Assembly: GCA_964593865.1 (NCBI GenBank)
Contig: CAZQKE010000082.1
Location: 1 to 25,935 of the forward strand
Direction of reading: 5' to 3'
Length of the DNA: 25,935 bases
Source of the DNA: CAZQKE01 sp964593865
Lineage (GTDB): Bacteria; Chloroflexota; Anaerolineae; JAAYZQ01
The translations under genes and the position numbers were made by a program. The notes beneath the pieces are model-generated. The model made no database searches. It was not told the origin of the DNA and saw only the letters and a list, made by a program, of their open reading frames with translations. Shown here piece after piece: positions 1-6,581 of this stretch (its first letter is position 1; every line of letters begins with the position of its first letter).

Positions 1-145
1 CTATCCCCAAAACCGCGTCACCGACCACCGCATCGGCCTGACCCTCTACCGCCTGGAATCGATCATGGACGGCGACCTGGACGAGATCATTGACGAGCTG
101 GCCACCACCGACCAGGCGGAGCGGTTGCAGGCAGTTGGGGCATGA
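1..145 (+). CDS. prfA: Peptide chain release factor 1, C-terminal end (5' partial)
   Basis: Codons from base 2 read YPQNRVTDHRIGLTLYRLES and continue through MDGDLDEIIDEL to a TGA at 143-145. This is the conserved C-terminal end of RF1, which follows the GGQ domain; RF1 releases the peptide at UAA and UAG stop codons. Only the last 47 residues are present; the decoding tripeptide and the GGQ loop lie outside the window. The RVTDHRI signature is diagnostic of RF1/RF2, and the ending without further extension fits RF1. An ATG at 142 overlaps the stop as ATGA, the usual arrangement for a coupled prmC, but no intact prmC follows here. Confident identification; RF2 is the only real alternative. 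Confidence 0.93.
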   Translation, partial: YPQNRVTDHRIGLTLYRLESIMDGDLDEIIDELATTDQAERLQAVGA

Positions 146-185
146 CGGATCGCCGGGCCGGTCTACGAGCCTCTGCGCTGCCATC

Positions 186-389
186 CACACCGCTTTTCGG
201 CGGTTGTTCCGCCACTTCCGCCGCTCTATTCTGGTCGTTTCTTACCGCGCCGACGGCATTCCCTCCATCGAGACCCTGCGGCAAATGCTAGAAGAAGTCA
301 AAAGCCGAGTCACCATCCACCGCCTGACCGATTACCAATACGTCCTCAGCAACCGCAAGACGGATGAAGTGGTGTTGGTGGGGACCTGA
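186..389 (+). pseudogene. C-terminal remnant of an adenine-specific DNA methylase (D12-like)
   Basis: About 67 residues ending at the TGA at 387-389 include FRRLFRHFRRSILVVSYRAD, then GIPSIETLRQMLEEVK, then TDYQYVLSNRKTDEVVLVGT. In my judgement this matches the C-terminal part of Dam/D12-type N6-adenine methyltransferases (the segment with SYxxxGIPS and the final YxLSNxxxxEVLLVG). The catalytic part (FxGxG and DPPY motifs) is missing, and homology begins abruptly near 186, so this is a 5'-truncated relic. An open frame continues upstream to 90, but that section lies in prfA and is not methylase-like. The rest of the gap, 390-453, shows nothing recognisable. The identification rests on motif memory and needs a profile search. 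Confidence 0.6.
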
Positions 390-453
390 TGCGGATCGGC
401 GCAGCGTCGGATCGGGAAGGACGGCCACAGACCGGCGATGTTGAAGCCTTTAT

Positions 454-954
454 CTACCCATCGGCCATCCCGGCAGCTGTCTCCTCCAGCCAGCCCAGCA
501 GCGCCTCCAGCCCCAGTTGGTAGCTGCGCCAGCCAAAGCCGCCGATCTGCCCGATGCACACCGGGGCAACGACCGACGTGCGCCGGAACGGTTCACGGGC
601 ATGGATGTTGGACAGGTGCACCTCCACCGTCGGCAGCCCCACCCCGGCGATGGCATCGCGGAGGGCGTAGGAATAGTGGGTGAAGGCACCGGGATTGATG
701 ACCAGGCCGTCGGCCCAGGCCGCCGCCTCATGGACGGCATCCACCAACGCCCCTTCGTGGTTCGACTGGAAGGTCCGCAGGGCGACGCCCCGCTCGGCAG
801 CCCAAGCGTGCAGCCGCTCGTCAATTTCGGCCAGGGTGAGATGGCCGTACACCTCCGGTTCCCGTCGGCCAAGAAGGTTCAGATTGGGACCATGCAGAAC
901 GAGAACCCGGTAGATCGGCAGATCGGTGGATGGATGCGTCGGTTGATCGGTCAT
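454..954 (-). CDS. aroQ: 3-dehydroquinate dehydratase, type II
   Basis: This enzyme dehydrates 3-dehydroquinate to 3-dehydroshikimate in the shikimate pathway as a cytosolic dodecamer. The 166-residue product shows the type II signatures in order: VLVLHGPNLNLLGRREPEVYG (catalytic Arg/Tyr loop), QSNHEGALVD, NPGAFTHYSYALRDAI, and VEVHLSNIHAREPFR with the catalytic His and substrate-binding Arg. A TTG two codons upstream (960) is in frame, but AAGGAG at 966-961 sits immediately before it and is ideally spaced (6 nt) from the ATG at 954, so I chose the ATG. It is the last gene of the aro cluster, about 130 bp after aroKB. The ribosome-binding site lies in a small hairpin (959-977). Length is slightly above the family's 145-150 because of an N-terminal tail. 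Confidence 0.95.
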   Translation of the reverse strand: MTDQPTHPSTDLPIYRVLVLHGPNLNLLGRREPEVYGHLTLAEIDERLHAWAAERGVALRTFQSNHEGALVDAVHEAAAWADGLVINPGAFTHYSYALRDAIAGVGLPTVEVHLSNIHAREPFRRTSVVAPVCIGQIGGFGWRSYQLGLEALLGWLEETAAGMADG

Positions 955-958
955 GGGC

Positions 959-977
959 AACTCCTTGCTGCGGAGTT
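959..977 (-). promoter_or_regulatory. Hairpin containing the aroQ Shine-Dalgarno
   Basis: On the minus strand AACTCC (977-972) can pair with GGAGTT (964-959) around a 7-nt loop. The 3' arm includes GGAG of the only good Shine-Dalgarno for aroQ. The structure could limit initiation unless upstream translation or a factor opens it. The hairpin is seen directly; regulation is inference. Confidence 0.35.
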
Positions 978-1045
978 ACTACTCCGCCGACCCTCCCGCA
1001 GGCTGGCAAACCGATTGAAATCGCCGACTTTGTCCGACGGGCAAC

Positions 1046-1064
1046 CGGTTTCAACCCGAAACCG
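1046..1064 (-). other. Small hairpin in the aroKB-aroQ gap
   Basis: CGGTTTC (1046-1052) and GAAACCG (1058-1064) form a perfect 7-bp stem with a 5-nt loop, 21 bp after the aroKB stop. There is no U-run on either strand, so an intrinsic terminator is unlikely; it could be a processing or pausing hairpin in the aro transcript. Confidence 0.3.
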
Positions 1065-1084
1065 CCTCCAAGCCTGCGGAAAGG

Positions 1085-2674
1085 CTATGCAGCGATTTTG
1101 AGCGTTCCCAGCACGGCCAGCACCTCGCTTTTGGGCACATCCCCGGTGACAAAAACATCTCCCAAAGCGCGGGGGAGGACAAAACGCAACGTTCGCCCCC
1201 GCCGCTTTTTGTCGGTGGCCATGGCCTGCCAGACCTGCTCCGGGGTGTAGCCCCGATACGCCGTGGGCAGCCCCAGGCGGCGCAGCAACGCTTCAACGCG
1301 GGCGGGCAGGGCCGGATCGCCCAGGCCCAGCCGCGCCGAAAGGCGGGCCGCCGCCACCAACCCCACGGCCACCCCCTCGCCGTGGCGCAGGGCGTAGCCG
1401 CTCAACAGTTCCAGGGCGTGCCCAAAGGTGTGGCCCAGGTTGAGCACCGCCCGCCGCCCCTCCTCAAAAGGGTCCTCCTCAACGATGGCGATCTTGACTT
1501 GCAGCGACCGCTCAATGAGCCAGGGGAGGGGCGCGGGGCCGTGGGCCTCCATCTGCGCGAACAGGTCGGGGTCGGCGATGAGGCCCGCCTTGACCACCTC
1601 GGCCAGGCCGTTGCGCAGCTCGGCGGGGGGCAGGGTGGCAAGCACATCGGGGTCGGCGACCACCAATTCCGGCTGTTTGAACGCGCCGATAAGGTTCTTG
1701 CCCCGCCGGTGGTCCACGGCCACTTTGCCGCCGACGCCGGCATCCACCATGGCCAGCAAGCTGGTGGGCACCTGAACCAGCGGCACGCCGCGCAGGTAGG
1801 TGGCCGCCGCGAACCCGGCCATATCGCCGATGACGCCGCCCCCCAGGGCCAGCACCGGGCTGCCCCGGTCCAACCCGGCTTCGATGAACGCATCGTACAG
1901 CCCGCGCACCGTATCCGGCGTCTTGTACGCCTCGCCGTCGGGCACGGTGCAGGCCGCCACCCGGAACCCCGCCCCTTCCAGGCTTTCGGTCACGGTTTCG
2001 GCGTACAGTTCGCCGACGGTGGGGTTGGTTACCAGGGCCACCGTCCCCTGCAACCCCCTCTCGCGGAGCAAGGCCCCCACCTGCCCCAGGAGACCGCGCC
2101 CCAGGTGGATGGGGTATTCGCCGCCGGGGTAGCGCACCGGGAGCACCCTCGCCGGGGCGGCAGCGGCCAGGGCCAGCACCCGGTCGGCGACCTGGGCCAC
2201 CGTCAGGCCGGTGGTATCCAGTTGGAGGGGGATGCGGGCGTAGGCGTCGGCCCGCGCGGCCAGCAACTCGGCGATCCGCGCCCGTCGGTCGGGAACATCA
2301 AGCAAGGGGCGGTCGGCGGCGGAGGCCAGGCGGCGCAGAATTTCGTCCGGCGCGGCCTGAAGGCAGATGACCGGCCCGCTGGCGGCCATGATCTGCCGGT
2401 TGGCCTCGTCCAGCAGCGCACCGCCGCCGGTGGCGATGACCAGCCCCGACCGGGCGGCCAGTTCCCGGCAGAGGGCCGACTCCATCCGCCGGAAAGCGGC
2501 CTCGCCCTCCTGGGCAAAAATGCGGCTGATGGGCCGCCCGGCCCGCTCCTCAATGAGGGCGTCCATATCCACGAATTCGCGGCCCAGCCGCCGGGCCACC
2601 TCCCGGCCCACGGCGCTCTTGCCCGTGCCCATAAAGCCGGTGAGGATCAGGTTCTCAGAAGTGCCAGGGCGCAT
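1085..2674 (-). CDS. aroKB: Bifunctional shikimate kinase / 3-dehydroquinate synthase fusion
   Basis: One 529-residue protein carries two pathway enzymes. Residues about 8-172 are shikimate kinase: Walker A GFMGTGKS (13-20), DMD (36-38), FRRMES, and GGGA (83-86). Residues about 177-529 are 3-dehydroquinate synthase: DGEAYKT, the NAD-binding GGGVIGDMAGF, PTSLLAMVDAGVGGK, NGLAEVVKAGL with the zinc ligand E359, and NLGHTFGHALE with H415, then H431. AroB makes dehydroquinate from DAHP; AroK phosphorylates shikimate. The ATG at 2674 has GGAG at 2686-2683 and overlaps the aroC stop by 20 bp. An in-frame ATG at 2719 would force a 65-bp overlap and adds a non-conserved tail. AroK-AroB fusions are known in other bacteria. 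All key residues look intact. Confidence 0.95.
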   Translation of the reverse strand: MRPGTSENLILTGFMGTGKSAVGREVARRLGREFVDMDALIEERAGRPISRIFAQEGEAAFRRMESALCRELAARSGLVIATGGGALLDEANRQIMAASGPVICLQAAPDEILRRLASAADRPLLDVPDRRARIAELLAARADAYARIPLQLDTTGLTVAQVADRVLALAAAAPARVLPVRYPGGEYPIHLGRGLLGQVGALLRERGLQGTVALVTNPTVGELYAETVTESLEGAGFRVAACTVPDGEAYKTPDTVRGLYDAFIEAGLDRGSPVLALGGGVIGDMAGFAAATYLRGVPLVQVPTSLLAMVDAGVGGKVAVDHRRGKNLIGAFKQPELVVADPDVLATLPPAELRNGLAEVVKAGLIADPDLFAQMEAHGPAPLPWLIERSLQVKIAIVEEDPFEEGRRAVLNLGHTFGHALELLSGYALRHGEGVAVGLVAAARLSARLGLGDPALPARVEALLRRLGLPTAYRGYTPEQVWQAMATDKKRRGRTLRFVLPRALGDVFVTGDVPKSEVLAVLGTLKIAA

Positions 2675-3818
2675 CGTCCATCTCCAGGTCGTCAAGGCGG
2701 TTGCGGCGCAGGGCCGCAAAGCGGGGGCGCAGTTCGGCCAGGCTGTCGCCGCCCAGCTTCTCCAACAGGGCGTCGGCCAGGACGTAGGCGACCATAGCCT
2801 CGCCGACGACGGCGGCGCGGGGCACGGCGCAGATGTCGGACCGCTCGTAGCGGGTGGTCGCCTCCTCCCCCGTCGCCAGGTCCACAGAGCGCAGGGGGGT
2901 CAGGGTCGTCGAGATGGGTTTCATCGCCGCCCGCACCACCAGGGGCTGCCCGGTGGTGATGCCCCCTTCCAGCCCTCCGGCCCGGTTGCTGCGGCGGACC
3001 AATCGGCCATCGCGGAGGAAAATCTCATCATGGACCTGCGTGCCGGGCCGGGCGGCGTTGGCAAAGGCCGGTCCGATCTCCACGCCCTTGACCGCCTGAA
3101 TCGAGCCGACGGCGGCCAGCAGCCGGGCATCCAGGCGGCGGTCCCAATGGACGTGGCTGCCCAGGCCGGGCGGCACCCCCAGGGCGACGACCTCAAACAG
3201 GCCGCCCAGGGTGTTCCGCGCTTCCCGCGCCTGCTCGATGCGGCGGCGCATGGCCTCGGCAGCGGCGGGGTCGGGGCAGCGGACCTCGTTCGCTTCGGCC
3301 CGGTCAAAGCGTTGGGGGTAGGGCAGGTCGGCGGGCAGGTCGGCGGTCACCTCGCCGATCTGGACGACGTAGCTGCCGAGGGTGATGCCGAACTCGGCCA
3401 GCAGGCGGCGGCAGACGGCGCCCACCGCGACGCGGGCCGCCGTTTCGCGGGCGCTGGCCCGTTCCAGGGCCAGGCGCAAGTCGCGGTAGCCGTACTTGAC
3501 CGCGCCGGTCAGATCGGCGTGGCCGGGACGGGGCACGGTCATGGGCGGGACGGCGCGGTCGCGCCAGTTGGCCCAGTCGCGGTTCTCAATCTGCATGGCC
3601 AGGGGCGCACCCGTCGTCCGCCCGGCCAGCAGGCCGCCCAGGAAGCGGACGCGATCCCGCTCAATGCGCATCCGCCCACCGCTGCCATAGCCCTTTTGGC
3701 GGCGGCGCAGTTGGACGTTGACCTCCTCCTCGCTCAGGGGAAGCCCGGCAGGCAACCCTTCCAAAATGGCCGTCAACGCCGGTCCGTGGGATTCACCGGC
3801 GGTCAGAAATCGGAGCAT
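2655..3818 (-). CDS. aroC: Chorismate synthase
   Basis: This enzyme removes phosphate from EPSP to give chorismate using reduced FMN, the last shared step to aromatic amino acids, folate and quinones. The 387-residue product opens with MLRFLTAGESHGPALTAILE, including the catalytic His11. It continues with RRRQKGYGSGGRM, then RPGHADLTGAVKYGYRDLR, RASARETAARVAVGA, and GLEGGITTGQPLVVRAAMKP, and closes with the RSDICAVPRAAVVGEAM block. Length and motifs are typical. The ATG at 3818 is preceded by a G-rich AAGGGGG Shine-Dalgarno and overlaps the aroE end by 26 bp. An in-frame start at 3890 adds an Arg-rich stretch not seen in the family, so I reject it. It lies between aroE and aroKB in one transcription unit, and the overlaps imply translational coupling. 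Confidence 0.96.
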   Translation of the reverse strand: MLRFLTAGESHGPALTAILEGLPAGLPLSEEEVNVQLRRRQKGYGSGGRMRIERDRVRFLGGLLAGRTTGAPLAMQIENRDWANWRDRAVPPMTVPRPGHADLTGAVKYGYRDLRLALERASARETAARVAVGAVCRRLLAEFGITLGSYVVQIGEVTADLPADLPYPQRFDRAEANEVRCPDPAAAEAMRRRIEQAREARNTLGGLFEVVALGVPPGLGSHVHWDRRLDARLLAAVGSIQAVKGVEIGPAFANAARPGTQVHDEIFLRDGRLVRRSNRAGGLEGGITTGQPLVVRAAMKPISTTLTPLRSVDLATGEEATTRYERSDICAVPRAAVVGEAMVAYVLADALLEKLGGDSLAELRPRFAALRRNRLDDLEMDDAPWHF

Positions 3819-4668
3819 GATCGGCAATCCCCCTTTCCGCAGCCCGGCGCATGACCTCCGCCGGCGCGGGCCGTCCGGTCCACAGTGCAAAGGCCAACGC
3901 CCCCTGGTGAACCAGCATCCCTAACCCGCCCACCGGTCTGGCCCCGGCGGCCCTGGCCCGGGCCAGCAAGCGCGTCTCCGCCGGGTTGTAGACCAGGTCA
4001 AAGACGGTCCAATGGGCAGGCAGGGGCAGGCTCTCCGGCCAGGGGGAAGCGTCGGTGTGGGGCCACATCCCCAGGGGCGTGGCGTTGACCAGCAGATCAA
4101 AATCGTCCAGGGCCGCATCGGTCAGGGCCGGGAGGGAGCGGACCGCCAGGCCCAGGGATCGCATTGCCGCGGCCAGCCGAGCGGCGCGATCCGGGGTCCG
4201 GTTGTGGATGGCGACGGCACAACCGGAGCGGGCCAGGGCATAGACGACCGCCCGCGCCGCGCCGCCCGCGCCCAGGATCAGCGCGCGGCGGCCCTTTGCC
4301 TCCCAACCCGCTTCCCGCAGGGCAGCCAAAAAGCCGTCGCCGTCGGTGTTGTAGCCGATGAGGCGGCCCTCCCGGACGACGATGGTGTTTACCGCGCCGA
4401 TGGCCTGGGCGGTTTCGTCTATCGCGTCCAGGTGGGGCATCACCGCCTGTTTGTGGGGCACGGTGACGTTGGCCCCCCGAAATTCGCGGCGCAGACGGCG
4501 CAACACGGCGGCGACCTCCCCCGGCGGCGTCGGCAGGAGGGTGTAGCGCCAGGACAGGCCCAGCGACGCAAAAGCGGCATTGTGCATGGCCGGGGAAAGG
4601 CTGTGCTCCACCGGCCAACCGATCAAACCGACCATATTGCGTGTTGCATATTGCGCATCGGTGCTCAT
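3793..4668 (-). CDS. aroE: Shikimate dehydrogenase (NADP+)
   Basis: This enzyme reduces 3-dehydroshikimate to shikimate. The 291-residue product has the substrate site HSLSPAMHN (22-30) and NVTVPHK with catalytic Lys73. Asp109 follows in GYNTDGDGF. The Rossmann loop GAGGAARAVVYAL and the HNRTPDRAARLA cofactor segment, where an Arg after Asn suggests NADP preference, come next, then NATPLGM. A C-terminal VGGLGMLVHQGALAFALWTG completes the fold. The ATG at 4668 has TAGGA upstream. The C-terminus overlaps aroC by 26 bp. The 248-bp gap to aroA contains a dispersed repeat, so aroE may have its own promoter, but none is obvious. Confidence 0.95.
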   Translation of the reverse strand: MSTDAQYATRNMVGLIGWPVEHSLSPAMHNAAFASLGLSWRYTLLPTPPGEVAAVLRRLRREFRGANVTVPHKQAVMPHLDAIDETAQAIGAVNTIVVREGRLIGYNTDGDGFLAALREAGWEAKGRRALILGAGGAARAVVYALARSGCAVAIHNRTPDRAARLAAAMRSLGLAVRSLPALTDAALDDFDLLVNATPLGMWPHTDASPWPESLPLPAHWTVFDLVYNPAETRLLARARAAGARPVGGLGMLVHQGALAFALWTGRPAPAEVMRRAAERGIADHAPISDRR

Positions 4669-4841
4669 CCGCGTTTCCTACGTAGATAACCAGACGCATC
4701 CATCATGACCGGTTCCGGCTCACCGCAGGCTCGTAAACCGTCGCCCGGACAGGTTTCGCCCGCGGTTGCTATACGCCGCCATAGGTCTTTGCAACCCGGC
4801 CTGCGGCAGGGTGCAAGGCGCGGGCCGGGCCGTATGAGCTG

Positions 4842-4872
4842 AAGTCGCCCCTTTTGGGCCTGTGGCCGGGCG
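4842..4872 (+). repeat. Copy A of a dispersed 31-bp intergenic repeat head
   Basis: The 31 bp beginning AAGTCGCCCCTTTTGGGCC and ending GGCCGGGCG recur at 16263-16293 (3 differences by eye) and 19548-19578 (about 6). All three copies are intergenic. Copy A is followed by a GC-rich tail with short inverted arms (CGCCCGCG / GGCGGGCG). The rest of the 4669-4916 gap between aroA and aroE shows no gene, tRNA or clear promoter. Confidence 0.6.
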
Positions 4873-4916
4873 CCCGCGTAGGCGGGCGATTGGCCAACGG
4901 CCCGCGAGACGCGATT

Positions 4917-6242
4917 TCAACCGCTCCTTTCTCGGTGGCCGTGGTGAGAAACCCCGGCCCCTACGACCTGCAAGGTTCGGACAAAACCGGGGAAGGAATC
5001 GGCGATGCAATCCACGTCCTGCACGACGGTTTCGCCCTGGGCCAGCAGCCCGGCGACGGTCAAAGCCATGGCCAGGCGGTGGTCGCCGTGGCTGTGGACG
5101 GTCGCACCCCGCAGCGGCGTGGGGCCGTGGACGACAAAGCCATCGGGCCGGGCCTCGATCTCGGCCCCCAGGCGGCGCAGTTCCGCCACGACGACGGCGA
5201 TGCGGTCGGTTTCCTTGACCCGCAGTTCGGCGGCATCGCGGACGATGGTTTCACCCTGGGCCTGGGTAGCGGCCACGGCCAGCAGGGGGAATTCGTCAAT
5301 CATGCGCACCACCGTCTCGCCGCCCACCGTCGTCCCCCGCAACGCCGAGGCGCGAACCACCAGGTCGGCCACCTGCTCGCCGCCGACGAGCCGCTCGTTC
5401 TCCACCGCCGGGTCCGCACCCATCGCCCGCAATACGTCCAGCAGCCCCGTGCGCGTCGGGTTGACCCCCACCCCCTCGATGACGACCTCCGACCCGGCGA
5501 CCAGCACCGCCGCCACCAGGGGGAACGCCGCCGAGGAAAAATCCCCCGGCACGGTCACGTCCAGCGGCTCCAATCGTTCCGCAGGTTTGATCTCCAAATT
5601 CCAAATTTCGCCGTCCAGGTGAGCGCCCATCGCAACCAACATCCGCTCGGTGTGGTCGCGGGCCGGGCCGGGGACGCGCAGGGTGGTCGGGCCGTCGGCG
5701 TAGAGGCCGGCCAGCAGCAACGCGCTCTTGACCTGCGCGCTGGCGACGGGCAGGGTATAGTCCAGGGCGCGCAACCCCCCGCCCCGGATGGCCAGAGGGG
5801 GCAGGCGTCCCCCCTGACGGCCCAGGATCGTGGCCCCCATGCGGCGCAGCGGCTCGACGATGCGGCCCATGGGCCGACGGCGCAATTGGGCCGCGCCGCC
5901 GAGGACGCTAAAAAAGGGTTGCCCGGCCAGCAGCCCGGCCAGGAAGCGCAAAGTCGTGCCGGAACGGACGCAATCCAGCACATCGTCCGGCTCGCGCAAG
6001 CCGTGCAATCCCCGCCCGTGGACGATGAGCGCGGTCGGTGACTGCTCTTTGACTTCAATGCCCAGAGCGCGCACGGCACGGAGGGTGGCCCGACAATCGG
6101 CGGCAGGCAAAAAGTTCTCCACACGGCTCGTTCCCTCGGCGATGGCGCCCAGGATCAGCGCCCGGTGCGAAATGGATTTGTCGCCGGGCACGCCGATGCG
6201 GCCCCGCAAAGGTCCGCCGCTTTGCACAACGATTCGGTTCAT
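4917..6242 (-). CDS. aroA: 3-phosphoshikimate 1-carboxyvinyltransferase (EPSP synthase)
   Basis: This enzyme transfers the enolpyruvyl group of PEP to shikimate-3-phosphate, the step blocked by glyphosate. The 441-residue product has VPGDKSISHRALIL (Lys22), SGTTLRFLAGLLAG (94-107), RRRPMGRIVEPLRRMGA, ASAQVKSALLLAGL, RDHTERML, GDFSSAAFPLVAA, and IDEFPLLAVAA. KETDRIAVV and DHRLAMALTVAGL follow. The usual GN before SGT is VR here (DCVRSGTT). The SGTT and RDHTE signatures resemble class II, glyphosate-tolerant enzymes, but resistance cannot be read from sequence alone. The ATG at 6242 has GGAGGG about 7 bp upstream; an ATG at 6275 would lack this and is poorly conserved. It is the first gene of the aro transcription unit, behind the promoter at 6436-6408. 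Confidence 0.95.
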   Translation of the reverse strand: MNRIVVQSGGPLRGRIGVPGDKSISHRALILGAIAEGTSRVENFLPAADCRATLRAVRALGIEVKEQSPTALIVHGRGLHGLREPDDVLDCVRSGTTLRFLAGLLAGQPFFSVLGGAAQLRRRPMGRIVEPLRRMGATILGRQGGRLPPLAIRGGGLRALDYTLPVASAQVKSALLLAGLYADGPTTLRVPGPARDHTERMLVAMGAHLDGEIWNLEIKPAERLEPLDVTVPGDFSSAAFPLVAAVLVAGSEVVIEGVGVNPTRTGLLDVLRAMGADPAVENERLVGGEQVADLVVRASALRGTTVGGETVVRMIDEFPLLAVAATQAQGETIVRDAAELRVKETDRIAVVVAELRRLGAEIEARPDGFVVHGPTPLRGATVHSHGDHRLAMALTVAGLLAQGETVVQDVDCIADSFPGFVRTLQVVGAGVSHHGHRERSG

Positions 6243-6312
6243 GGGGCTGCCCTCCATTTTCTGCGACCATCGCAAGGTTCTCCGAAAAAAGGCCCTGTTG
6301 GCCTAACGATCG

Positions 6313-6393
6313 CACCACGGAGACAGAGGACACAGAGTTTTACATGGATTCGGCCTGAAACGCTTCGCACCCTCCGTATCTCCGCGGTGTGGT
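6313..6393. repeat. Imperfect palindromic repeat of the CGGAGACAGAGGACACAGAG type
   Basis: Left arm CCACGGAGACAGAGGACACA (from 6315) and right arm CCTCCGTATCTCCGCGGTG (from 6371) are inverted, imperfect matches around a ~33-nt centre. This resembles a junk repeat commonly seen between genes in several phyla. It sits between the aroA start and the aroA promoter, so the aroA leader would carry a long hairpin. Confidence 0.55.
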
Positions 6394-6407
6394 CCCCCAT
6401 AGACTCA

Positions 6408-6436
6408 ATTGTAACACCTTGCAGTGCGGAGGGCAA
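6408..6436 (-). promoter_or_regulatory. Predicted sigma-70-type promoter for the aro cluster
   Basis: On the minus strand -35 TTGCCC (6436-6431), 17-bp spacer, -10 TACAAT (6413-6408). It points toward aroA, giving a leader of about 160 nt that includes the 6313-6393 repeat. Divergent from the recA promoter. Confidence 0.5.
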
Positions 6437-6444
6437 ATCGCCGG

Positions 6445-6466
6445 GTTTTCGGTGGTTGCCGAAAAC
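6445..6466. other. Inverted repeat between divergent aroA and recA promoters
   Basis: GTTTTCGG (6445-6452) and CCGAAAAC (6459-6466) form a perfect 8-bp stem with a 6-nt spacer, immediately upstream of the aro -35 element and about 35 bp upstream of the recA -35. It could be an operator. It does not match the Gram-positive SOS box (GAAC-N4-GTTC). The 6243-6581 region otherwise holds only the repeat and the two promoters. Confidence 0.35.
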
Positions 6467-6499
6467 ACCGTCCACACCGAATCCGCCTATCCCGAAACT

Positions 6500-6527
6500 T
6501 TGCAGTCTGACACTTTTACGGTATAAT
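6500..6527 (+). promoter_or_regulatory. Predicted recA promoter
   Basis: -35 TTGCAG (6500-6505), 16-bp spacer, perfect -10 TATAAT (6522-6527), 54 bp before the recA ATG. I saw no recognised LexA box near it. Confidence 0.6.
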
Positions 6528-6581
6528 GACCGAGAGTTCTAGCCGCCGTATGCACGCCACAGGCGGCCAGAGGAGAAACAA

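Noticed and set aside
1382..2797. Long plus-strand open frame (471 codons) opposite aroKB
   Set aside because: It mirrors a conserved gene in high-GC DNA and gives low-complexity Gly/Gln/His-rich peptide with no family resemblance.
2367..3854. Long plus-strand open frame opposite aroC and aroKB
   Set aside because: Antisense shadow of two clearly conserved genes; no domain seen.
4669..4916. tRNA or small RNA gene between aroE and aroA
   Set aside because: No cloverleaf or CCA-type end could be drawn; the stretch is a GC-rich repeat remnant.
4854..6041. Plus-strand open frame opposite aroA
   Set aside because: Antisense shadow; composition follows the aroA codon pattern.
6429..6530. LexA/SOS box near recA
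   Set aside because: No GAAC-N4-GTTC or CTG-N10-CAG match found; the palindrome present has a different sequence.
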